From JAFGPJ01 sp964612465 (GTDB taxonomy: Bacteria > Planctomycetota > Phycisphaerae > Sedimentisphaerales > Anaerobacaceae), in NCBI GenBank assembly GCA_964612465.1, contig CAZTDF010000116.1, forward strand, positions 1-14,661: DNA of 14,661 nt. The letters run 5' to 3'. The notes under the pieces are model-generated. The model worked only from the letters and a program-made list of their open reading frames with translations. It had not been told where the DNA came from and ran no database searches. Below are positions 5,371 through 12,423 of this stretch, piece after piece (the first letter of the stretch is position 1; every line of letters begins with the position of its first letter). The position numbers and the translations under genes are program-made.

Positions 5371-7287
5371 ATGCATAATTGTCCGATTCGGATCATAATT
5401 GCCTTACTGCTGGGTTTGGTCTCGGCAGCGCCGGCACAACGTCAGATGGAAAACCTCACTCGCGGCATCGTGGCTGTCAAGCAAAAGGACAACGTTGTCT
5501 ACGTCGGGTGGCGATTGTTCGGAACCGATCCCGATGGGCTTGCCTTCAATTTGTACCGAATTACCGGCGGTGCATCGCCAGTCAAAGCCAATGAATCACC
5601 GATCAAGGGTACCACAAACTACGTCGATCGCGGCGCCGACACCAGTCAGCCGCTCCAGTACTTTGTCCGGCCGATGTTGGACGGCAAGGAACTGGCAGCC
5701 TCCAGGCAGGCACGCATCTGGAACAACAACTACCTCGAAATCCCGATCCGGCCCATCTCCGAATACCAGCCCGGCGATGCCTCGATTGCCGATTTGGACG
5801 GTGACGGCGAATACGAGATCGTCCTGCACCAGGTCTCTCACGGCCGGGACAACTCATTTGCCGGTATCACCGGGGCACCCATCTTTGACGCCTACGAGAT
5901 GGACGGTACGCACATGTGGCGTATCAATCTGGGCATCAACATCCGCGACGGAGAGCACTACACCCAGTTCATGGTTTACGACCTGGACGGCGACGGTAGG
6001 GCCGAGATGGCCTGCAAGACCGCCGACGGCACAACAGACGCGACAGGACAAGTTATCGGAAACCAGGGCAAGGACTGGCGTACTCACAAGGAGGGCGACC
6101 GGACCCATGGCCGTATCCTCGACGGCCCGGAATACTTCACCATCTTCGACGGCCAGACTGGCGCGGCGCTGAAAACGGTTGATTACATACCTAACCGCTA
6201 TCCGATCGATGGTTGGGGCGGTATCGGAGGAAACGGCGGCAACGACAGCTACGGCAACCGCTGCGACCGCTTCCTGGCCTGTGTAGCCTATCTGGACGGA
6301 ACGCGGCCGAGCGTGGTGATGTGCCGCGGCGTCTACGGCCGTATTGTCATGGCCGCCTGGGACTGGCGCGACGGCGAACTGACCAGCCGCTGGGTCTTCG
6401 ACTCGGGCATCAGCTACCCGCCGTTCGCAGATGCCTCACCCTATTCCGGCATGGGCGGCCACTCGCTATCGGTGGCGGATGTGGACGCCGACGGTAAGGA
6501 CGAGATCATCTACCATTCCATGGTAGTTGATGACAACGGCCGGGGTTTGTACTCCACCGGGCTGCGACACGGCGACTCAATGCACATCAGCGACATGTAC
6601 CCCGACCGTCCCGGCCTGGAGGTCTTCACAATCCATGAAAACGAAAATGACACAGTGCGGTTCCGAACGCCCGGCGTTGCCATGCGCGACGCGCGCACCG
6701 GCGAATTGATCTGGAAGCATAGTCCCGGCATCGATGTTGGTGGAGGCATGGCGGCCGACATCGATCCTCGCCACGGCGGCTTTGAAGCGTGGGGCGGGCC
6801 GGGAGGACTGCGGGATTCGCGCGGCAAGGAGATCGGTCCCAATCCGCGATCAAGCGGTTTTGTGATCTGGTGGGACGGCGATCTGCTGCGAGAGTTGCTC
6901 TCTCGTTCCACGGTGAGCAAATGGAATTGGAGCACGGGAGCCGAAGAACGTCTCTTCGCAACCGAAGCTCGACGTGGTGGTCGAGGCCCCAACATTATGG
7001 GCGATTTCATCGGAGACTGGCGCGAGGAACTGCTCGTGACTGCTCCCGATGGGCAGTCCTTGCGGCTCTACACCACGACGATCCCCACTGAGCACCGTAT
7101 CTACACGCTGATGCACGATCCACAATACCGCCTGGCTATAGCCTGGCAGAACGTGGTCTATAATAAGCCACCACACCCAAGCTTCTTCCTGGGTGATGGA
7201 ATGGCGCCGCCCCCGCACCCGAACATTTACCTCATCGGTCAAGGCGAAGCGATCACCGGTATTAAGGCAGACTCGGCAATCCATTAA
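5371..7287 (+). CDS. Secreted rhamnogalacturonan lyase, family PL11, 638 aa
   Basis: Cleaves the alternating rhamnose/galacturonate backbone of pectic rhamnogalacturonan I by beta-elimination. Residues 1-23 are a signal peptide (hydrophobic core 7-18, APA near the cut), so the enzyme is exported. An N-terminal fibronectin-III-like domain (about 28-120, beginning ENLTRGIVAV) is followed by the large beta-propeller. Calcium-binding loops are visible as DLDGDGEYE (141-149), DLDGDGRAE (204-212) and DVDADGKDE (370-378). The segments GDRTHGRILDGPEYFTIFDG and GGIGGNGGNDSYGNRCDRF are characteristic of PL11 enzymes such as B. subtilis YesW. Length is normal for a full-length member. AGGAG at 5358-5362, 8 nt upstream, confirms the start. 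A terminator follows, and the convergent neighbour is another probable pectin-active enzyme. Confidence 0.95.
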   Translation: MHNCPIRIIIALLLGLVSAAPAQRQMENLTRGIVAVKQKDNVVYVGWRLFGTDPDGLAFNLYRITGGASPVKANESPIKGTTNYVDRGADTSQPLQYFVRPMLDGKELAASRQARIWNNNYLEIPIRPISEYQPGDASIADLDGDGEYEIVLHQVSHGRDNSFAGITGAPIFDAYEMDGTHMWRINLGINIRDGEHYTQFMVYDLDGDGRAEMACKTADGTTDATGQVIGNQGKDWRTHKEGDRTHGRILDGPEYFTIFDGQTGAALKTVDYIPNRYPIDGWGGIGGNGGNDSYGNRCDRFLACVAYLDGTRPSVVMCRGVYGRIVMAAWDWRDGELTSRWVFDSGISYPPFADASPYSGMGGHSLSVADVDADGKDEIIYHSMVVDDNGRGLYSTGLRHGDSMHISDMYPDRPGLEVFTIHENENDTVRFRTPGVAMRDARTGELIWKHSPGIDVGGGMAADIDPRHGGFEAWGGPGGLRDSRGKEIGPNPRSSGFVIWWDGDLLRELLSRSTVSKWNWSTGAEERLFATEARRGGRGPNIMGDFIGDWREELLVTAPDGQSLRLYTTTIPTEHRIYTLMHDPQYRLAIAWQNVVYNKPPHPSFFLGDGMAPPPHPNIYLIGQGEAITGIKADSAIH

Positions 7288-7365
7288 AGACGCTGAGCGG
7301 CAGGGAATTAAAGGAATACTGCACATTTTTCTGTTGTTTCTCTCGGTCTCAATGTTAATCGAAAT

Positions 7366-7405
7366 GCGGCAATTCCAAACATCTGTTTGGCCGGTCGCTT
7401 TTTTT
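7366..7405 (+). terminator. Intrinsic terminator of the PL11 gene
   Basis: An outer stem GCGGC (7366-7370) with GTCGC (7394-7398, one G-U pair) and an inner stem CCAAAC (7375-7380) with GTTTGG (7385-7390) enclose loop ATCT. Seven T (7399-7405) follow directly. It lies 78 nt after the lyase stop codon and is correctly oriented for plus-strand transcripts. Confidence 0.7.
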
Positions 7406-7408
7406 ATC

Positions 7409-7430
7409 ATGCTGAGCGAAGTCGAAGCAT
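7409..7430. repeat. Short dispersed-type palindrome at the 3' end of the GH140-like gene
   Basis: Read on the minus strand the core is GCTTCGACTTCGCTCAGC, flanked by AT on each side. ATGCT/AGCAT and CGA/TCG can pair. This core strongly resembles a short repeat scattered through many unrelated bacterial genomes. It directly abuts the stop codon of the glycosidase (7433-7431). It has no T-tract on the minus strand, so it is not a canonical terminator for that gene. Confidence 0.5.
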
Positions 7431-8711
7431 TTAGCTGCCTTGTGCTGTGAGTATCAGCAGTGCATCTTCCCAGCCATCGGGCGTCGAGAAGGATTCGATG
7501 CCGGTATTTGAAAAGCTGCCAATAGAAACTGAATCGCCGGTTTTTGGGTCCACCCAGGATGCGTTAATTTTGTCTCCAGCGGTAATCTTATTCATATTGA
7601 TGGAAAAGGAGGTTTTGTCGCCCAGATAAACCATAATCCATTTGCCGTCTTTGTGCCGGGCTGCAAGGTTCAAAATTTTCCCGTCGGTCTGGCCGTCGCT
7701 TGCAAAAATCGATTGATCCGGAACGAGATACCACCATTGATTCAGGCCCAGGAATATTTTCTTAAGGACGCCCATCTGAACAGCACCGGGTGCATCAAGG
7801 GCCTTCTTCCACGTAGGCAGGACGCGCCAGCTATCGTTGTGGCCGTACGTGTGATGGGCACCGGCCAGGTATGAATAATATGCCTGCCTGCGTATCCACA
7901 GGGGAGTCACTTCGAATCCGTATTCGGAGCCTTCTTCGTAGGCGCCCTCGGCCATTAAAACGGGCTTTACGGGCTTAAGGTTATAATCTTTGGTTACCAT
8001 GGGATAAATCAGGTCGACCCTGTTCCACGTTTGCATCGAGTTGAAAGCCAGCCAGTCCTCGTCGTGAATGAAGCTGGAAGTATATGGTGCCGGGTCGGGT
8101 TTAAAGGTGATAATATGGGAACCTCCGTCTCCTTCGTGGAGTCCCGCGGCCAGCTCCCGGAGAACCGGAACAAACTCCTGTTTGGCCTCGGGTGTCATGG
8201 ACCATATGATATTCGGCACATCCTTGTACCGGCCGGCCAGCCATTTCGCCCATGCCCGGGCGTTCTTTAATGTTATACACTTGCGGTATCGTTGATGATA
8301 AAGAGTCACCGAAAAGATCAGGTTGTTATCCCGTGCTATCCGGATAACAGAGTCCACGTTCCTGAAATACTCCTCGTTCGGCGTGAGGGGATCGTCATTA
8401 ATCCAGGGCTTGTGGCCTTGCACGTTGGGCTGAGTGCCGTCACCAACTCCCATGAGCATCGCCTGAATAAATACAAAGCCATTGCTCCTGGTTTTTTCAA
8501 GAATCACCCTGGCTTCGTCAAGCGTATATTCCCGAAAGATTTGCCATTGAGTGGTGCCCATCCAGAAGACGGGATTGCCATTGCTGTCAACAATATACCG
8601 CCCGTTCTCGCTCACCTTGACCGGGAAAACCGGCTGCTCGGACGCTGTATTCACGGCACATATCAGCAGGGGCAGCAGCAACAGAACAATCTTTTTAGTC
8701 GTTGTGGTCAT
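7431..8711 (-). CDS. Secreted DUF4038/GH140-like glycoside hydrolase, 426 aa
   Basis: Residues 1-24 are a signal peptide (KK followed by a leucine-rich core). Residues about 29-320 match the DUF4038 apiosidase-like TIM barrel: FPVKVSENGRYIVDSNGNPVFWMGTTQW at the start, LDEARVILEKTRSNGFVFIQ, and the MAEGAYEEG strand with the probable nucleophile Glu255. Residues about 345-424 are a small beta domain of the type annotated as putative collagen-binding. Characterised GH140 members release apiose from rhamnogalacturonan II. The position where family members carry an IIWxxGGD acid/base motif reads IIWSMTPEAKQE (168-179) here, so activity or specificity may differ. The start has a good ribosome site (GGGAGA, plus-strand 8719-8724). 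It begins 17 nt after coaB on the same strand and converges with the PL11 lyase. Confidence 0.85.
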   Translation of the reverse strand: MTTTTKKIVLLLLPLLICAVNTASEQPVFPVKVSENGRYIVDSNGNPVFWMGTTQWQIFREYTLDEARVILEKTRSNGFVFIQAMLMGVGDGTQPNVQGHKPWINDDPLTPNEEYFRNVDSVIRIARDNNLIFSVTLYHQRYRKCITLKNARAWAKWLAGRYKDVPNIIWSMTPEAKQEFVPVLRELAAGLHEGDGGSHIITFKPDPAPYTSSFIHDEDWLAFNSMQTWNRVDLIYPMVTKDYNLKPVKPVLMAEGAYEEGSEYGFEVTPLWIRRQAYYSYLAGAHHTYGHNDSWRVLPTWKKALDAPGAVQMGVLKKIFLGLNQWWYLVPDQSIFASDGQTDGKILNLAARHKDGKWIMVYLGDKTSFSINMNKITAGDKINASWVDPKTGDSVSIGSFSNTGIESFSTPDGWEDALLILTAQGS

Positions 8712-8728
8712 TGTCTTATCTCCCTTTG

Positions 8729-9355
8729 TTAAATTGATAAAAGGCTTTCGGCCATAGAGATAATTTTTCCGGCGATAACTGCTTTACTTGCCCTGGGAAA
8801 TTTCAGCCATTCGCCGCCGGGCGTTTTTATCTGAACGGTCGATTTCTCGGCACCGATTGCGGCACAGGTGTTGGCGACTATCATATCAAGTTTCTTTTCT
8901 TTCAGTTTTTTTTCGGCCCATTCTCTTACGTTGTTATCTTCCAATGCGAAGCCGACAACGATTTGATCTTTCTTTTTGTTTTTTCCCGCCCATTTCAGGA
9001 TGTCGGTTGTGGATTTTAATTTGACGGTCAATGGCTCGCCGGTCTTTCGTATTTTGGTTCTGGCCGGATGGGCAGGGGTATAGTCGGCCACAGCGGCGGC
9101 CATAATCAAACAATCACATCGGCTGAAATGTTTCTTAACGGCCTCGAACATCTGGGCGGCGGTTTCTACATTGACGAGCTTTACTGCATCCAGTGGCTTT
9201 TGGGCGGTCGGCGTTGTTATGAGAGTGACTTTGTGCCCGGCTTTTAGTGCCGCCCGGGCAAGTGCGTAACCCATCCTTCCGCTGCTCGCGTTGGAGATGA
9301 AGCGGACCGGGTCGATGTATTCGCGAGTTCCGCCTGCCGTGATTAAGATTCGCAT
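8729..9355 (-). CDS. coaB: Phosphopantothenate-cysteine ligase, stand-alone CoaB, 208 aa
   Basis: Ligates cysteine to 4'-phosphopantothenate using a nucleotide triphosphate, the second step of coenzyme A synthesis after pantothenate kinase. The start MRILITAGGTREYIDPVRFISN and SSGRMGYALA (24-33) are the bacterial CoaB nucleotide-binding signature. AAAVADYTP (86-94) followed by the KIRK lysines (101-104) and VVGFALED (133-140) are also typical. Most bacteria carry this domain at the C-terminus of a fused CoaBC (Dfp) protein; here it is separate. The frame is open to 9571, but homology begins exactly at Met 9355, which has AGGGAG 7 nt upstream, so the longer version is rejected. The gap to coaC is 58 nt. 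Confidence 0.92.
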   Translation of the reverse strand: MRILITAGGTREYIDPVRFISNASSGRMGYALARAALKAGHKVTLITTPTAQKPLDAVKLVNVETAAQMFEAVKKHFSRCDCLIMAAAVADYTPAHPARTKIRKTGEPLTVKLKSTTDILKWAGKNKKKDQIVVGFALEDNNVREWAEKKLKEKKLDMIVANTCAAIGAEKSTVQIKTPGGEWLKFPRASKAVIAGKIISMAESLLSI

Positions 9356-9413
9356 CAGGTATCTCCCTTGGCTCGGCCCAGGGCGGGCTTGGGAACGTGT
9401 CACTTGCTTCGAT

Positions 9414-9992
9414 TCAGACTTCACGTTTCCCGATGTTCGAGGCGATTTTTTCGATCGCTTCCAGAATTTCCTGCGGCTCGGACATTCTGCCGATTCCCTC
9501 GGTGCCGCACGCGAGCCGGCCTTCTGCAGGGCCTGTGAATTGGAAGCCTCTTTCTTCCAACGTCTTGACATTGTGCTGCACGGCCGGGTTTGCCCACATA
9601 TTATTGTTCATCGCAGGGGCCAGAAGCACCGCTCCAGATTCGACTAATGGCCAGCAGGCGCAAAGGGTAGTGCTGAGCATATCGTCACAGATGCCGTTTG
9701 CGATTTTGCCGAGAATATTCGCGGTTGCCGGTGCTACGACAACGACATCGGCCCAGTCGAGAAGTGCGATATGGCTGATCTGATATTCTTCCGCCGTGCT
9801 CCACATGGTCGTAAAAACGGCTGATTGGGTGACCGCTTCGAAGCTTTTCGGCCCGACGAGCCGGCAGGCCGCTTCGGTCATTACCGTCTTTACCCGGGCG
9901 CCGGCAGCGGTCAGTTTGCCGGCCAAATCGACCGCTTTGTACGCGGCGACTCCGCCAGTTACACCCAGCAAAATATTCAGATTGTCAAGCAT
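9414..9992 (-). CDS. coaC: Phosphopantothenoylcysteine decarboxylase, stand-alone CoaC, 192 aa
   Basis: An FMN-dependent flavoprotein that decarboxylates phosphopantothenoylcysteine to 4'-phosphopantetheine, the step after CoaB. The N-terminal LLGVTGGVAAYK (8-19) is the flavin-binding start. Catalytic His74 lies in ISHIALL. APATANILGKIANGICDDMLSTT (87-109) is the PxAN-type flavin segment, APAMNNNMW (125-133) is the substrate motif, and Cys162 sits in the RLACGTEGIGRM clamp. These match E. coli Dfp residues His75, Asn125 and Cys158. The open frame extends to 10127, but that extension overlaps rpoZ and has no homology; Met 9992 fits the family start, though its ribosome site is poor. It is 49 nt downstream of rpoZ. 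Confidence 0.93.
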   Translation of the reverse strand: MLDNLNILLGVTGGVAAYKAVDLAGKLTAAGARVKTVMTEAACRLVGPKSFEAVTQSAVFTTMWSTAEEYQISHIALLDWADVVVVAPATANILGKIANGICDDMLSTTLCACWPLVESGAVLLAPAMNNNMWANPAVQHNVKTLEERGFQFTGPAEGRLACGTEGIGRMSEPQEILEAIEKIASNIGKREV

Positions 9993-10041
9993 CTCGTATT
10001 TCGTTTCATAGCCGAGGCGCACCGGAGAATCGAGGCTGTCT

Positions 10042-10275
10042 TTATTTTTTCTTTGTTTTCTCTGCAGGCTCCGCAGGAACTCCGTCATCGATGGTGATCT
10101 TGTCCTGCAAGATCTCCTGAATGACAATTTCGAGCATCGTTCTGCCTTCGATGTCCTTGATCAGGGGCCGGCCGCCCTGCATAAGCTCACCCAGCCGTTT
10201 TTGAACCAGTGCCGTCAGTTTGAATTTGCCGCCGACCTTATTAACAAGTTTTTCACTCTTGAGTTCGTCTATCAT
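10042..10275 (-). CDS. rpoZ: DNA-directed RNA polymerase omega subunit, 77 aa
   Basis: A small subunit that wraps the C-terminal tail of beta' and helps RNA polymerase assembly. The omega signature runs from NKVGGKFKLTALVQKRLGEL (12-31) through GGRPLI (34-39) to EIVIQEILQDKI (49-60); a charged, Lys-rich tail follows. Length and layout are typical. The upstream frame is closed by a stop codon with no alternative ATG, so Met 10275 is the start despite a weak ribosome site. Position between gmk and coaC matches the conserved gmk-rpoZ-coaBC order. Confidence 0.9.
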   Translation of the reverse strand: MIDELKSEKLVNKVGGKFKLTALVQKRLGELMQGGRPLIKDIEGRTMLEIVIQEILQDKITIDDGVPAEPAEKTKKK

Positions 10276-10341
10276 CTTCCGGATCTCACATTTAATATCC
10301 GCCGGACAAGGGCGGACTCTTCAGTTTCGATTTTCGCTTTC

Positions 10342-10926
10342 TTACGTTTCTGTTCTTGCGTTCTCGATGATTTGCACACATTCGTTTACTGCCTGCTGCA
10401 AATCTTCGTTGATAACCATATGTTCATAATATTGCCAGGCGGCGGCGATTTCGGCACTCGCCCCGTTGAGTCTCACTTCGGCAACTTCTTCAGCATCTCT
10501 GCCCCTGTGATTGAGGCGTTTCGCCAGGTCCTTCGCGCTGGGCGGTAAGATGAAAATCATCACAGCATCCGGGAAAACTACCCTGGCCTTTATAGCACCT
10601 TGAACGTCGATCTCCAGAATCACAACCTTGCCGGCCTGCAGCGCTTCGTCAACCTTGTCTTTCGGCGTCCCGTAAAGATGCCCGAACACCTCAGCATATT
10701 CCAGCAGCAAACCTTTTTTGATCCGCTCCCGGAAGTCCTCTTCGGAAACGAACCAGTAATCGTTTCCATCGACTTCCGCTTCGCTTATCGGCCGGGTCGT
10801 CAACGAAACGCTCAGGTAAATATAATTGAGCTTCTTGAGAATCTCTTTGCATATCGTGCTCTTGCCGACACCTGATGGGCCGCTCACGATGACTACTTTG
10901 CCTTTTCCATTGTTTGTATTCGTCAT
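10342..10926 (-). CDS. gmk: Guanylate kinase, 194 aa
   Basis: Phosphorylates GMP to GDP with ATP in the cytoplasm. Numbered from the chosen start: P-loop GPSGVGKS (16-23), GMP-binding segment SVSLTTRP (39-46) with EVDGNDYWFV (51-60), YAEVFGHLYGTP (78-89), the LEIDVQGA strand (105-111 region) and the lid with RLNHRGRDAEEV. All hallmark residues are present and length is normal. The frame also allows an ATG at 10947. I prefer 10926 because GAGGA lies a few bases upstream, while the AGGAG before 10947 is too far away (about 16 nt). It lies 47 nt after yicC and 66 nt before rpoZ. Confidence 0.95.
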   Translation of the reverse strand: MTNTNNGKGKVVIVSGPSGVGKSTICKEILKKLNYIYLSVSLTTRPISEAEVDGNDYWFVSEEDFRERIKKGLLLEYAEVFGHLYGTPKDKVDEALQAGKVVILEIDVQGAIKARVVFPDAVMIFILPPSAKDLAKRLNHRGRDAEEVAEVRLNGASAEIAAAWQYYEHMVINEDLQQAVNECVQIIENARTET

Positions 10927-10973
10927 TCCATCCTCGGCATAAACCATTAACAGTCTATACGTTTTACTCCTTT

Positions 10974-11855
10974 TTACTCTATATTCTGAACCTGTTCCTT
11001 AATGCGGTCAATCTGGCATTTTATATTGACCACATAACGTGTCGTTTCGGTATCGGAGGCCTTGCTCGCAATGGTGTTTGCTTCTCTGAGCATCTCCTGG
11101 CTGATGAAGTCCAGCCTGCGTCCCGCCTGGTCGCTTCCCCTGCAACATTGAGCAAATTGCTGCAGATGTGAATCTAACCGGGCAACCTCTTCGGAAATAT
11201 CCGACCTTTCCGCAAAAATCGCCACTTCCCTGGCAAGAATTCCTTCATCTATTTTAAGCTCCGCATGCGCGAGCAGCTCGTTGACCCTTTTCTTCAGTTT
11301 ATCCGCATACTCCTTTATAACGATGTCACTTCGGCCGCGTATTTGCTCAAGGTCTTCTCCTATTATCGTACAGCATTTATTTATATCGGCTTCCAAATAG
11401 TCGCCCTCAGTGGCGCGCATTTGTTTTAGCTTATCCAGCGCCTCCTGACTTATCTCCAAGGCGAGTTTCCTGATTTGCCCGGCTCTTTCTTTATCCGGCA
11501 TTGCCGGCTGAATAATGCCGGGCAAGGTTAACAGGTTGCCGATATCGATCGTTGCGTTAATACCAGTCGAAGAACCGGCCCGTTTCAATTTCTCCGCAAC
11601 AGCCTGTAAGGCCCTCTCGTCGATATCAAACAGTGCGCTTGCCGATGTATCTTTGAGCCGAAGCACGTAATTTGTTGTTCCTCGCGAGATATTTTTTCTC
11701 AAAAGCTTATCAATATCCTCTTCCAGAAAGGTTGCCGGTTCCGGTAACTTTATGATGGTCTTGAAGTAGCGGTTATTGACAGTCTTAACCTCAACGGCAT
11801 AACTTACTCCATCAGCCTCGCCCTGTGCCTCGCCATAGCCGGTCATACTATTCAT
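10974..11855 (-). CDS. yicC: YicC/YloC family endoribonuclease, 293 aa
   Basis: E. coli YicC is an endoribonuclease linked to small-RNA turnover. The protein begins with the family hallmark MNSMTGYG and shows VEVKTVNNRYF (21-31). The C-terminal DUF1732 signature is intact: ERSDISEEVARLDSHLQQF (216-234) and GRRLDFISQEMLREANTI (245-262), followed by ASKASD. Length is close to E. coli YicC. Charged helical stretches in the middle (about 135-210) suggest a coiled, oligomeric region. The ribosome site is weak (TAGAG). It directly precedes gmk, an arrangement conserved in Firmicutes (yloC-gmk-rpoZ) and other phyla, which supports the call. Confidence 0.94.
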   Translation of the reverse strand: MNSMTGYGEAQGEADGVSYAVEVKTVNNRYFKTIIKLPEPATFLEEDIDKLLRKNISRGTTNYVLRLKDTSASALFDIDERALQAVAEKLKRAGSSTGINATIDIGNLLTLPGIIQPAMPDKERAGQIRKLALEISQEALDKLKQMRATEGDYLEADINKCCTIIGEDLEQIRGRSDIVIKEYADKLKKRVNELLAHAELKIDEGILAREVAIFAERSDISEEVARLDSHLQQFAQCCRGSDQAGRRLDFISQEMLREANTIASKASDTETTRYVVNIKCQIDRIKEQVQNIE

Positions 11856-11922
11856 TATAACTCTACTTTCAAGCTAAATTCGGCCGTACGAACAGCCGTT
11901 GTGTTTCAGGATAATCTTCATG

Positions 11923-12324
11923 TTAACTGCCGGGCGAATTTATATCTGCGCCGGCACCGGGTTGACCGGCCGTATCCCCGGCGGCATCGGATGGTTCCGG
12001 TTGCTCGGGGCTTTCCAGCGGCTGCTGCTGAGTCTGCGGGCTTACGTCATAATCACCAACGGGAGCCGGCTTGTAGAATTTGGCCATCACCACTGCAAGG
12101 ATCAGAAACACACCCACCAGCACTATTGTCACCCAGGTCAAAAAGTCGCCCGTCTTTGAACCCAGAATCCCACTGGCCATTGCGCCGCCGAACGCCCCAC
12201 TTAAGCCGCCGCCTCTGCCCTTTTGAATCAGGATAATCAGAACCAGCGACACGCAGCAAATAACGAACAGGACGGCAACTACGTTCATAATAAAAGTTAC
12301 TGCCAATATTGGAAAAACAGTCAT
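11923..12324 (-). CDS. secG: Preprotein translocase subunit SecG, 133 aa
   Basis: A small inner-membrane partner of SecYE that stimulates protein export. Two transmembrane helices (about 12-33 and 62-81) flank the conserved cytoplasmic loop LVLIILIQKGRGGGLSGAFG (28-46), the SecG signature. The C-terminal tail (84-133) is a low-complexity Pro/Gln/Gly/Ala stretch not needed for the fold and variable among species. The start at 12324 is supported by AGGGGA (plus-strand 12331-12336) at 6-nt spacing. It follows tpiA by 97 nt, a gap spanned by an inverted repeat. Confidence 0.93.
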   Translation of the reverse strand: MTVFPILAVTFIMNVVAVLFVICCVSLVLIILIQKGRGGGLSGAFGGAMASGILGSKTGDFLTWVTIVLVGVFLILAVVMAKFYKPAPVGDYDVSPQTQQQPLESPEQPEPSDAAGDTAGQPGAGADINSPGS

Positions 12325-12339
12325 ATTTATTCCCCTTTC

Positions 12340-12423
12340 AATTGACTATTTACTTTTTTCTACTGTTATGGAATATTAAGTTCCACTTTTTTCTCTCAAT
12401 AGTCACGAGTAAAATAGTCAATT
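12340..12423. repeat. Inverted repeat spanning the tpiA-secG gap
   Basis: AATTGACTATTTAC (12340-12353) and GTAAAATAGTCAATT (12409-12423) are complementary apart from one extra A. One arm overlaps the tpiA stop codon; the other ends 3 nt before the secG ribosome site. A further AATAGTCA copy lies at 12398-12405, and ACTTTTTTCT is directly repeated at 12352-12361 and 12385-12394. Confidence 0.6.

Noticed and set aside
5399..6172. 257-codon frame inside the PL11 gene
   Set aside because: Frame shadow of the lyase: highly Arg/Thr/Ser/Pro-rich, no motif; the lyase frame has clear family motifs.
9356..9571. 72-residue N-terminal extension of CoaB
   Set aside because: It is the coaC coding region read in another frame; the composition is Arg/Ser-rich, and CoaB homology and a good ribosome site begin at 9355.
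9993..10127. 45-residue N-terminal extension of CoaC overlapping rpoZ
   Set aside because: It overlaps the rpoZ 3' end and has no resemblance to flavoprotein N-termini; Met 9992 fits the family.
12369..12392. Plus-strand terminator-like hairpin (TGGAAT/GTTCCA then T6) in the tpiA-secG gap
   Set aside because: No plus-strand gene lies upstream, and on the minus strand no T-tract follows the stem.
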